The position numbers and the translations under genes were made by a program. The notes beneath the pieces are model-generated. The model was given only the letters and a program-made list of their open reading frames with translations. It was not told the DNA's origin and made no database searches. Of a stretch of 50,582 bases of DNA, positions 8,991 through 15,783 are shown one piece after another. How positions within the stretch are numbered: the first letter of the stretch is position 1; the number at the start of each line of letters is the position of its first letter. This DNA is from an uncultured Actinomycetes bacterium (lineage in GTDB: Bacteria > Actinomycetota > Thermoleophilia > Solirubrobacterales > Solirubrobacteraceae): NCBI GenBank assembly GCA_937888775.1, contig CALAQT010000320.1, positions 1-50,582 of the forward strand, written 5' to 3'.

Positions 8991-9624
8991 CTAATGGAGT
9001 GCGACGATGACGTCAGGATCGTCGACTTTCCGCAGTTGCTTGGGCTGACCAAGACAGCGGTCCCGCCACCGCGAAGGACGCGACGCGGTGAATACCATCA
9101 TCCAGAACGGTCGGGCGCGCAGGATCAGGAAAGGCTCGGGGGTGCCGTCGATGGTGATGAGCGGCGATCGCGGATGCCGTCTGGGCAACTACTCTCAGGC
9201 GTGAGTCCCACTCCTCTTGGCTCGCGAAGCAGACTAGTCTCAGGAACTCGCGCCGCTGGGGTGTAAGGTCCTCGCGCGCCAGATCGAGAGCCGAGGCGAA
9301 ATCCCAGATGCCGAGCCGTTGGGACGCTGGAACGTTCGCGATCCGCCGGATCACGCGTTCCACGCCTGGTCCGTCCGGGGGACTTGCCAGCTTCGCCGCA
9401 ACGCCGTTGGCGGCCTCGGAATCATGCGCGAAATATCCGATCTTTTCACCCAGTGAGACCCACCGGCTAGCCTCCGCGAGCAAGGTATAACTGAGTGCGC
9501 GCACACCTCCGTCTCTCAGCTCGAACCGGTCAAGTGATCCGAGAGTCTTGATGAGAGGCTCGAGCCACTCAACCTCAAAGCGCCGTAAGCGAAACATCGC
9601 GGGATCGATCTGGTGCCCGGTCAT
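8991..9624 (-). pseudogene. Unknown helical protein, frameshifted (second gene of cluster)
   Basis: The ATG at 9624 overlaps the stop of the gene before it (ATGA) and has GGAG eight bases upstream, so the two were translationally coupled. The product is largely helical (FRLRRFEVEWLEPLIKTL, ALSYTLLAEASRWV) with no metal-binding or catalytic motif I can name. Near 9188 the coding sense moves to another frame, which continues through LITIDGTPEPFLILRARPFW and ends VDDPDVIVALH at 8991. The indel makes it a probable pseudogene. The function is unknown, and the link to its neighbours rests on coupling and shared strand. Confidence 0.5.
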
Positions 9625-10050
9625 CGCCATGCTCCGGTTTCGACAAACACCCACGGCGAGTCATATCCGCCGTTCGGCTTACAGACGGAGCAATGACTAG
9701 TACTGGGTACGGATTCGTCAGGATGGTCAGTTGCGTACTTAATGGGTACGACTACGCGATCAGGATCGGCCCACAAAATCCGGGCGCGTAGGCCGCCAAA
9801 CTTGGTCTTATCGACACTGAGGAGTCGCTCTGTGCGCTCCTTGACATCGACAAGCGTGGCCGAGTCCTTTTGCAAGTCGGTATACGCGGTTGAGGAACGC
9901 AGAATGGGCTCTATGCCAACGCTCCAAACGCCGGTTTCTCGCAGCAGTCCGAGCCAGCCACCGGGGCGAAACCCTCCGCTTGCCGGACTGAAGAGCCGCA
10001 GTTGAGCGTCAAGCAGGTTGGGCCTGGGCGTGTTTGTGTCAGACTGTAGG
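9621..10050 (-). pseudogene. Unknown protein, 5' end removed at the IS boundary
   Basis: The frame is open from the edge of the insertion sequence (10050) to a TGA at 9621, with no start codon in the remaining flank. It has protein-like sequence throughout: NLLDAQLRLFSP, a Gly/Trp-rich loop, a helical KDSATLVDVKERTERLL, the strand RVVVPIKYAT, and a HCSVCKPNGG segment with one C-x-x-C pair. About 140 residues remain. It was the first gene of a coupled three-gene cluster, so its promoter and N-terminus were lost when the IS3 element arrived. The far side of the IS carries an unrelated gene fragment, so the missing part was deleted rather than displaced. Confidence 0.6.
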
Positions 10051-10078
10051 TGACCGGACCCCGTTTGTCGGTCCACCA
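10051..10078 (+). repeat. IS3 terminal inverted repeat (orfB end)
   Basis: Begins TGACCGGACCCCG and contains TCGGTCC. It aligns, with one gap and a few mismatches, to the reverse complement of the other end at 11431-11458. Confidence 0.75.
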
Positions 10079-10239
10079 CGGGTGAGAGGGTGGTGGATGT
10101 GACGCCGGGAAAGGTAGCGCTCGGGGCGGACGGACAGCCGGGGCTTGTGGCCGTGGCTGTCGTCGCGGAGGCGCGAGCGGAGCGAGTGCCGGAGCGGCGA
10201 TAGCCACGGCGCGCGCCGCGCCGGCCACCCCCCGGACCG

Positions 10240-11100
10240 TCACGCGGCCACGGTGATCGGCTCGGTGCTCGCGGTCAGGGTGGCGGCGAACCGGGCGGGG
10301 GAGCGCATCCCGAGCGAGCTGTGCGGCCGGTGCTGGTTGTAGTCCTCCCGCCAGTCCTCGATCACGACGCGCGCCTCAGCCAGGCACGAGAACTCCTCGA
10401 CATCTAAGAGCTCATCGCGGACCTTCCCGTTGAACGACTCGACATACGCGTTCTGCCACGGCGACCCGGGATCGATATACGCCGTCCCCGTCCTCGCGAA
10501 CCGGCACCAGTCCCTCAGCGCGTGCGAGGTCAGCTCGGTCCCGTTGTCACACCGCAGCAGCGCCGGGGCGCCGCGCTCGGCGACCAGGCCCTCCAACACC
10601 CGCACGGTCGTGTCCGCGTCGATGCTCCGCGCGACGTGCATCGCGAGCGCCTCACGGGTGAACTCGTCAACGACGTTCAACACGCGGATCACCCTGCCGT
10701 CCGCGGTCTGATCATGCTGATAGTCCAGCGCCCACACATGATTCGCCCGCTCCGCCTCAAGCCGGCCACCCGCCACCGTCGAGTCACCCAGGCGACGGCG
10801 TTTGCGTTTGCGCTGCGGCACCCTGAGCCCCTCCTCGCGCCACAGGCGCTGCACCCGCTTGCGGTTCACCTCCCACCCCTCCTCGACCAGCATGGCGTGC
10901 GCGCGACGGTACCCCCACCGCGGCCTGTCGGCCGACAGGAACCTGAGTCGCTGCCGCAACGCAGCGTCATCCTCGGCCCGCGTTGGCTGATACCGCTCCG
11001 TCGAGCGATGCTGACCCACCACCCGGCATGCCCAGCGCTCGCTGACGCCGAGACGGTCGCGAAGCATCGCGACCGCTCGACGCCGACGGGCCGGGCTCAC
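10240..11100 (-). CDS. IS3-family transposase OrfB (DDE integrase)
   Basis: This 286-residue protein has an N-terminal HTH_21-like region (CRVVGQHRSTERYQ; VNRKRVQRLWREEGL) followed by an rve-type catalytic core. The first catalytic Asp is in VWALDYQHD, the second in LRCDNGTEL, and the Glu in NAYVESFNGKVRDE, with the conserved HRPHSSLGMRSP near the end. The length is typical for an IS3-family OrfB. It starts at GTG 11100, four bases inside orfA, and is probably translated by coupling; whether an OrfAB fusion also forms by frameshifting cannot be told. The catalytic core is complete, so the element may be active. Confidence 0.95.
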   Translation of the reverse strand: MSPARRRRAVAMLRDRLGVSERWACRVVGQHRSTERYQPTRAEDDAALRQRLRFLSADRPRWGYRRAHAMLVEEGWEVNRKRVQRLWREEGLRVPQRKRKRRRLGDSTVAGGRLEAERANHVWALDYQHDQTADGRVIRVLNVVDEFTREALAMHVARSIDADTTVRVLEGLVAERGAPALLRCDNGTELTSHALRDWCRFARTGTAYIDPGSPWQNAYVESFNGKVRDELLDVEEFSCLAEARVVIEDWREDYNQHRPHSSLGMRSPARFAATLTASTEPITVAA

Positions 11101-11375
11101 CAGTTTCCCCGGGCAACCTCCTTCAACGCCCGCACCTCGAGCGCCTGATCAGCCACGATCGCCTTCAAGCTCGCGTTCTCACGCTCAAGCTCCTTCAACC
11201 GCTTCGCCTCCTCGGCCTTCATCCCGCCGTACTGCGCGCGCCAACGGTGGAACGTCGCCTCAGAGATCTCCAGGTGCTTCGCCGCCTCCGGGACCGTCTT
11301 CCCCTCGCCGAGCATCCGGTCCGCCTCCCGCAACTTGCGGATGATCTGCTCCGGGGTGTGCCTGCGTCGCTTCAC
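11097..11375 (-). CDS. IS3-family OrfA (HTH DNA-binding protein)
   Basis: The 92-residue product begins V-K-R-R-R-H-T-P-E-Q-I-I and carries the transposase_8 helix-turn-helix (TVPEAAKHLEISEATFHRWR). A leucine-zipper-like coiled coil follows (LKELERENASLKAIVADQAL), used for dimerisation in this family. It would bind the terminal repeats and regulate OrfB. I chose GTG 11375 because homologous proteins start at the KRRRHTPEQI block; a longer frame reaches 11426 but lacks family similarity. Its stop overlaps the OrfB start. Confidence 0.9.
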   Translation of the reverse strand: MKRRRHTPEQIIRKLREADRMLGEGKTVPEAAKHLEISEATFHRWRAQYGGMKAEEAKRLKELERENASLKAIVADQALEVRALKEVARGNW

Positions 11376-11430
11376 GTGCGATCGGTTCCTTCCTCGTCCA
11401 TGATCGTGGACGCGAGAACCTCTCACAAGG

Positions 11431-11458
11431 CGCGGACCGATCCCCGGGGCTCAGGTCA
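11431..11458 (-). repeat. IS3 terminal inverted repeat (orfA end)
   Basis: Read on the - strand it begins TGACCTGAGCCCCG and contains TCGGTCC, matching the other end of the element. Confidence 0.75.
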
Positions 11459-11690
11459 TCCAGAGTGGGTCCCGAATTTCGACGCCGTCGCCAACCTCGT
11501 GTACTCCGCCGACGGCGCCAGCGTCGACACCGTGCTCGTTGAGGGTGAGGTGCTAATACGCGGCGGTCGCCTCACAAACATCAACGAGCGCGCCCTATAC
11601 GCCGAGGCGCGCGCCGTCGCTGAACGCGTCGTCGCCCGCGCCGGGCTGCGATCCAAGCGCGTAGACCGCTGGCCGCTGGTGCGCGGCTGA
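11459..11690 (+). pseudogene. Amidohydrolase, C-terminal fragment
   Basis: Starting right at the IS edge, the frame encodes about 76 residues: a PNFDAVANLVYSADGASVDT block, then TVLVEGEVLIRGGRL and a helical ALYAEARAVAERVVARAGL tail. This is the C-terminal composite beta-sandwich and final helix of AtzA/TrzA/MtaD-type amidohydrolases (cytosine deaminase-like superfamily), which are about 450 residues long. All catalytic metal ligands lie in the missing part. No start codon or matching N-terminal half exists on the other side of the IS, so the bulk of the gene was deleted. Confidence 0.75.
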
Positions 11691-12004
11691 TCGATCGCTT
11701 GCCGCGCGTAACTTCGGGCCGCCGGACCTACGACAGCCAGTCCGCGCGCGCCTCCAGACGACCGCGCCCCCGCAACGCGACCCCTCTCGCGACGGTCATG
11801 CAGTAGGAGAAGCCCTAGCCGCTCGTGTCGAACTAGCGGTCTAGCGGTTAACGATCGGATCGAAGCGCTGGCCCCGCACGCACGTCCGGCTCTCTCAATT
11901 TGGCAACCTCAGCCAACACCGGCGATCGGTTGCAACGTCGTCCTGAACGTCGGCGACTCCTGCTTTTGCGTCGTAAGGTCGCTTCGGCTGCCTTCCGCAT
12001 TCGC

Positions 12005-12066
12005 GTTGAACCAGTGGTGCCGACCGGCCTGCGGGCGCCGGGCTCGGAGCTTGTGCATTCGCCCAA
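12005..12066 (+). repeat. 62-bp direct repeat, copy 1
   Basis: Runs from TTGAACCAG through GGCGCCGGGCTCG to CTTGTGCATTCGCCCA. It matches 12179-12239 at about 85% of positions by eye, same orientation, 174 bp apart. Confidence 0.7.
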
Positions 12067-12178
12067 ATCCGCTCGCGCCGATCCGTGTCGCCGGCCGCAG
12101 GACTGTGGCGGGGGACGCTGGGCGCTGGCTGCTGCTTTCAACCCGACCGGGCCAACCGGCGCGCTTGTGCAAACGCGT

Positions 12179-12239
12179 GCAACCAGCGGCGCCGACCGGA
12201 CTGCCGGCGCCGGGCTCGCCGCTTGTGCATTCGCCCAGA
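12179..12239 (+). repeat. 62-bp direct repeat, copy 2
   Basis: Second copy of the block at 12005, ending in the identical CTTGTGCATTCGCCCA. It includes the self-complementary GGCGCCG core. Confidence 0.7.
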
Positions 12240-12370
12240 AGCGGTAGCGAGGGCCAGACTCGTGCTTCTGGGGACGAGGAGCACTAGGCTCGCCTCGATC
12301 CGCGAGACGCCTCCATCGCCGGCATTGCGGAAGTGAGCTGGCTGGGCCGTTTGCTCGTCCGGCGGGGTTC

Positions 12371-12392
12371 AGCTAACGCCGCGGCGTTAGCT
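12371..12392. repeat. Perfect 22-bp palindrome
   Basis: AGCTAACGCCG is followed directly by its exact complement. There is no loop, so it reads as a symmetrical protein-binding site rather than a terminator. No gene starts within several hundred bases. Confidence 0.7.
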
Positions 12393-12983
12393 CACGATCG
12401 ATCCACCGCGACCTTGCTAGCACCCTGTCGTGCCGCATCCGCAGCGGAGCAGCAGCGTCCCGTCGGCGCTCAATTAATGCGCTTGGGAACGAGACCATCA
12501 TTCTGACCATGCGGCTCGCGCCGCTTCCGCATTCGATCGGGATCCAGAACGCGGATCGGCCAGCCGCCCAGTTGCCTGCTTTCGATTCGCGGCGTGCCTC
12601 CTGGTCGTCGAGGGCGCGCACCCGCAACGCGCGGATCGCGCGACTCTCGCCCGACCGGGGACTAGACCTGCTCCGCAACGAAACCAGGGCGGACCAGCGC
12701 TGGAATCGACGGCATGGTCCGACGGCCCGACCCCGATGCCGGCGTTTGTGCGATCTTGACAATCCGCGGTTGGCCGGCAATTCAAAGCGGAAGCCGACGC
12801 TGACGCCGACTTGGTGCCTGCTTTGGAACGCCTCCAGAAGCCTCGCTTGACGGCTGGCTCGCTCCTGCTCTCGTCCGGGATTGCGGAAGTTCTGGCCCGG
12901 ACCGGGCCCTCGTCCTTCGCCGATGCAGCAGTCGCCGCGACGTCGCGAATGAGACGGCGGGCGACGTAGCCCAGTCAGCGGCC

Positions 12984-13005
12984 CCGTGGCAACACCGTGG
13001 CAACA
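12984..13005 (+). repeat. Tandem 11-bp direct repeat
   Basis: CCGTGGCAACA occurs twice without a gap. Related pairs are found at 19399 and 20924. It lies about 125 bp before the tRNA-like 3' end and 285 bp before the integrase start, as integrase arm-type sites often do. Confidence 0.65.
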
Positions 13006-13128
13006 GTCACCCCGCAAGATCACTCCAAAGCGTCCGCCGCGCCGGACGAATCGCCCGCAAACACTAGGCGCGTACGGGTCTTACACCCTCGACCTCAGGT
13101 TGAGGGCCTTGTGGACTGATTGGTCCGT

Positions 13129-13153
13129 GGAGGTTCGAGTCCTCTCGGGCGCA
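13129..13153 (+). other. tRNA-like 3' end (probable attachment-site remnant)
   Basis: The bases form a T-arm (GGAGG, loop TTCGAGT, CCTCT) followed by a CGGGCGC acceptor strand and an A discriminator, then CTG instead of CCA. A complementary GCGCCCG acceptor 5' strand, D-arm and normal anticodon arm cannot be found upstream. A GGAC/GTCC hairpin just before could be a class II variable arm, as in tRNA-Leu, but this is uncertain. Directly followed by a terminator and an integrase gene, it is best read as the att core copied from the 3' end of a tRNA gene. Confidence 0.5.
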
Positions 13154-13160
13154 CTGGGAA

Positions 13161-13184
13161 AGCCCCGCAAGTCGGGGCTGTTTT
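13161..13184 (+). terminator. Rho-independent terminator
   Basis: AGCCCCG, a five-base loop, CGGGGCT, then GTTTT. It begins eight bases after the tRNA-like end, as terminators of tRNA transcripts do. Confidence 0.75.
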
Positions 13185-13220
13185 CGTTTTCCGGATTCAG
13201 GCTGCTTCCGTCCGTTCGGT

Positions 13221-13252
13221 GTGGGTACCGTTGTCACGTGACAAATACCCAC
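13221..13252. promoter_or_regulatory. Extended palindrome upstream of the integrase
   Basis: A perfect 14-bp palindrome (TTGTCACGTGACAA, 13231-13244) is flanked by GTGGGTA and its complement TACCCAC. Two further copies of the flank motif lie at 13257 (GTACCCA) and 13281 (GTGGGTAC), the last ending two bases before the integrase ATG. This suggests an operator for a dimeric regulator or integrase/excisionase arm sites. Confidence 0.6.
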
Positions 13253-13290
13253 ATCCGTACCCATCTTCTGACAACACCCTGTGGGTACGC

Positions 13291-14616
13291 ATGAGCGTCC
13301 GCCTGCATCGAGGCGGCTGGGAAGTTCGCTGGCGAGAAGCGTCCGGCCGCCAGCGGGCGCGTCGGTTCACGTCGGAAGACGCGGCGCGCGCCTTTGACGA
13401 GGCCATCGCAGAGGCCTCCCCCGCCGCGCGGCGGACGGACACCGCCCGTCACGGGCGCAGCGGCGGCGTCTACTCCTACCGCACCGCCGAAGCCGTCCGA
13501 TGGCGGTTCGTGTACCGCCGCAGCGACGGCACGCAGACGACGAAGCGCGGCTTTGCGAGCGAGCGCGCCGCGCGAGATGCTCGGCGGCGGCTGATTGAGC
13601 AGATCGAGCGCGGCGAGGTACGGCACACGAAGCAGACCTTCGGCGACTACTGGGAGCGGTGGCTCGATCGCCGGCGTCCGTACCTCGAGCCTGGAACCTG
13701 GTCGGGCTACGAGATTGCGGGGCGAAAGCGGCTACTGCCCGCTTTCGGCGAAAGGCCGCTCGGTGAGCTGTCGGTTGATGCGATCCGTGAGTTTGTCGGT
13801 GAGCTTGCCGATGAGGTGGAGGCGGGCGAGCTGGCAGCGAAGACGGTCAACAACGCACTGGGGACGCTCGTGGTCTGCATCAACTCGGCGGTCGAGGATG
13901 GCGTGCTCGCGGTGAACTCGGCGTTGCGTGTGCAGCGGCTCCCGCCAGCGCACATCGAGCGCGACTACCTGCGGCTCGACGAGATTCCGCGTTATCTCGA
14001 CGCGTGCTCTGACGTGTACCGCCCGCTGGCCGAGCTGCTGGTCGGCAGCGGGTTGCGGATCTCCGAGGCGCTGGCGCTTCGGATCGGCGACCTAGAGCTC
14101 GAGGAGACGGGCGGTGCGATCGTCGTCTACCGCTCTCGGAAGGGATCCGCAGTTGGATCGACCAAGTCTGATCGGTTCCGCTCGGTCGAGATCGGCCCCG
14201 GCCTGAGTTCCGTCCTACGGGATCAGGTCGCCCGTAGCGCTGAGGTGGCGGCGGGAGACCGTGCTGTTGCCCCGGTGTTCATGATGCCGATCCGAACCGT
14301 GAAGCGAAGCCAGGGCCGGTGGGAGAGCGCGGGAGTCAGCCGACCGCTCGACCGGAACACGGTCTCGCGCGACTGGCACAAGGATGCGCTCCAGGACGCC
14401 GCGCTGCGCGATATGCCGCTGCACGCGCTCCGCCACACGGCCGCCGCGGCGTGGCTCGCCGCCGGAAACTCGCTCATGTACGTGCAGCGTCAGCTCGGTC
14501 ACGCGGACATCGGGACGACCGAGCGTTACTACGGTCACCTCGAGCGGCACGTGCTCGCCGCTGGGGCGATCGCGACGGAAGATGCGATTGCGCGCGCGGC
14601 GACCGGCCGCCATTAG
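13291..14616 (+). CDS. Tyrosine recombinase / phage-type integrase
   Basis: This 441-residue integrase begins with two tandem arm-type DNA-binding modules (GGWEVRWREASGRQRARRF and RWRFVYRRSDGTQTTKRGF), then a core-binding SAM-like domain (FGDYWERWLDRRRPYLEPGT) and a catalytic domain. The catalytic Arg is in GSGLRISEALAL, the His-x-x-Arg in HALRHTAAAAW, the second His in QLGHADIGTTERYY, and the nucleophilic Tyr in that same segment. I place the start at ATG 13291. Earlier starts in the frame would run through the tRNA-like end and the terminator. It would catalyse integration and excision of an element at a tRNA 3' end. It appears intact, in contrast to the recombinase at 6869, and overlaps the convergent excisionase-like gene by 143 bp. 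Confidence 0.92.
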   Translation: MSVRLHRGGWEVRWREASGRQRARRFTSEDAARAFDEAIAEASPAARRTDTARHGRSGGVYSYRTAEAVRWRFVYRRSDGTQTTKRGFASERAARDARRRLIEQIERGEVRHTKQTFGDYWERWLDRRRPYLEPGTWSGYEIAGRKRLLPAFGERPLGELSVDAIREFVGELADEVEAGELAAKTVNNALGTLVVCINSAVEDGVLAVNSALRVQRLPPAHIERDYLRLDEIPRYLDACSDVYRPLAELLVGSGLRISEALALRIGDLELEETGGAIVVYRSRKGSAVGSTKSDRFRSVEIGPGLSSVLRDQVARSAEVAAGDRAVAPVFMMPIRTVKRSQGRWESAGVSRPLDRNTVSRDWHKDALQDAALRDMPLHALRHTAAAAWLAAGNSLMYVQRQLGHADIGTTERYYGHLERHVLAAGAIATEDAIARAATGRH

Positions 14617-14938
14617 AGGAGCGATTGTTGACCGCGGATCGGGACGACTGAGCCGCCCGCGGTACCGGTCGCGTCCTCGGAATGTTCCTTCGGGGTCTCT
14701 GGCCATGGGCGGTCGTTTCGGCAGGGCAGCCAGCCCCCGCGAGCCACCGCTCGATGTCCTCGGCGACGAACCGAAGCGGACCATCCTCACCGCCGAGCCG
14801 GAACGACGGGATCCGACCGGTGCGAGCCGCCTCGTAGACCCAGGCGCGGGAGACGGAGAGCAGGCGAGCGACGTCATTCGGCCGCAGCAAGTCAGCCCGC
14901 GAGCTTGCGCTCGACCGCGAGCGCTGGAGCGTCCCCAT
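14474..14938 (-). CDS. Excisionase-like MerR/HTH_17 DNA-binding protein
   Basis: Residues about 17-73 form a helix_turn_helix_17/excisionase domain: LLRPNDVARLLSVSRAWVYE, then RTGRIPSFRLGG and RFVAEDIERWLAG, the recognition helix, wing and final helix of small MerR-like excisionases. The remaining 80 residues are Arg/Ser-rich and lie antisense to the integrase gene. The natural protein probably ends near residue 75-80 and the tail results from a lost stop or an indel. The start ATG (14938) overlaps the ATG of the divergent gene at 14937. Its role would be directing excision or repressing the integrase. Convergent placement relative to the integrase is unusual. Confidence 0.7.
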   Translation of the reverse strand: MGTLQRSRSSASSRADLLRPNDVARLLSVSRAWVYEAARTGRIPSFRLGGEDGPLRFVAEDIERWLAGAGCPAETTAHGQRPRRNIPRTRPVPRAAQSSRSAVNNRSSNGGRSPRAQSHLPSRSPQRRARAARGDRSNARSSRCPRDRADAART

Positions 14939-15491
14939 GCGCCGCGAGCGCGGCTACGCCGAGGAGCTGCCCGACCTCGCGGTCTGGCTCGAACGCTCGA
15001 AGTCACCGGGGGCGGTGATCGCCGAGAGTGGCGGGCGCCGCGAGGATCGCCAGCGGATGATCCTCGAGGGCTGGCGCGACGCGATCTGGTCTGGCCGCTA
15101 CGCCACAGTGCGATACGACTGCGCGAGCCCATCCGTCGCCCACTGGATCTCCAGGCTGGCGAAGAAGTTCGGGCTGACCGGTTCGACATTCACGGCCGTT
15201 GTGCAGACCACCGCAGAGCAGATCGCCGCCCTCTCCCCCGCCGCCCCGGACAATGAACCGGCCTTCGACGAGGCGAGGCCGTCAGGTGAATCCGAGCGGG
15301 CACCTGGAGAGGAGGTCCAGACCGCACCCGTTCGAGCGCCAGCACAGCGGGAACCGGAGCAAGTCGCACCGTCCGAGCCACTGCCGGCGCCAGAGCCTGA
15401 AACGGCTGAGGCCGCGGCGGAGCGCGAGCGGCACTACCGCGAGATCTTCGGAATGGACGAGCAGAAGCCTCGCCGCCGATGGCGCCGTTGA
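14937..15491 (+). CDS. Unknown element-borne protein with acidic/proline-rich tail
   Basis: The 184-residue product has an N-terminal half that looks globular (RRERGYAEELPDLAVWLERS, EGWRDAIWSGRYATVRYDCA, then a helical SVAHWISRLAKKFGLTGSTF), followed by a Pro/Glu/Ala-rich tail and a basic end (KPRRRWRR). There is no signal peptide or membrane helix. A DNA-associated role is possible given the basic C-terminus and the mobile-element setting, but I do not recognise the family. Its ATG overlaps that of the divergent HTH gene, so the two share a control region. Confidence 0.55.
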   Translation: MRRERGYAEELPDLAVWLERSKSPGAVIAESGGRREDRQRMILEGWRDAIWSGRYATVRYDCASPSVAHWISRLAKKFGLTGSTFTAVVQTTAEQIAALSPAAPDNEPAFDEARPSGESERAPGEEVQTAPVRAPAQREPEQVAPSEPLPAPEPETAEAAAERERHYREIFGMDEQKPRRRWRR

Positions 15492-15587
15492 CGCCGTGCG
15501 GCCGATGCGTTCCGGATGAGACCAGGTACGGCTGGGCAGTGCTCCCGCCCGCGAAGCAGTCCAACCGGGACCGTTCGACTGGATCCG

Positions 15588-15777
15588 GTCAGCGCCTCGC
15601 CAGCACGCCTGTCGTCCGCGCGCACCAAGCTCCAGCCGACCCATACGTTCGACAGCCAACGACAGGAAAGAAGGGAGGCCTCGTGCCGAGCGTCGCTGGC
15701 GAGCCGCGCGATGAAGACCTCCGGCTGACGCCGGCTCTCGCCATCGACCTCGCTGCGCTCGGTCAGGATCACGCGAC
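15588..15777 (-). repeat. 190-bp inverted repeat, left copy
   Basis: On the - strand it begins GTCGCGTGATC and matches 19103-19294. Identity is about 90% over the first 90 bp and roughly two-thirds thereafter, by eye. Both copies contain a short frame from the GTG in GCGTGATC encoding ILTERSEVD, ESRRQP and VFIAR, with partly synonymous differences. The copies point outward from the 3.3 kb they enclose. Confidence 0.8.
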
Positions 15778-15783
15778 GGCCTG

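Larger units (their letters stand above)
10051..11458 (-). mobile_element. IS3-family insertion sequence, complete
   Basis: The element is about 1.41 kb with imperfect terminal inverted repeats that both begin TGACC. The two ends share CCCCG and TCGGTCC blocks over about 28 bp. Inside are orfA and orfB on the - strand, overlapping by four bases (GTGA), both full length with intact motifs, so transposition competence is plausible. A long hairpin (CCGTGGCTGTCG pairing with 10198-10209) lies between orfB and the left end. No target duplication is visible: TAGG flanks one side and TCCA the other. Confidence 0.9.
11691..13120. other. 1.4-kb gene-poor stretch with repeats and palindromes
   Basis: No reading frame here is convincing. 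The open frames on both strands are Arg/Ser/Pro-rich and mutually contradictory. What it does hold is a 62-bp direct repeat (12005 and 12179), a perfect 22-bp palindrome (12371), a tandem 11-bp repeat (12984) and, just beyond the end, a tRNA-like 3' end. This looks like non-coding end sequence of an integrated element plus eroded host DNA. Confidence 0.55.

Noticed and set aside
12373..13023. 216-codon - strand frame in the gene-poor stretch
   Set aside because: It has no start signal, is rich in Arg/Ser/Gly and overlaps repeats and the direct-repeat pair. It resembles random GC-rich translation.
13050..13153. A complete tRNA ending at 13153
   Set aside because: The T-arm and acceptor 3' strand fit, but I could not find a matching acceptor 5' strand, a D-arm, or an anticodon loop with T at position 33 on a paired stem. 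Only a remnant is supported.
13120..13290. Earlier start for the integrase
   Set aside because: It would translate the tRNA-like end, the terminator and the operator-like palindrome. ATG 13291 starts at the arm-binding domain.
14215..15189. Long - strand frame over the integrase end
   Set aside because: It is Arg/Ser-rich with no domain, and the excisionase HTH lies in a different frame of the same strand.
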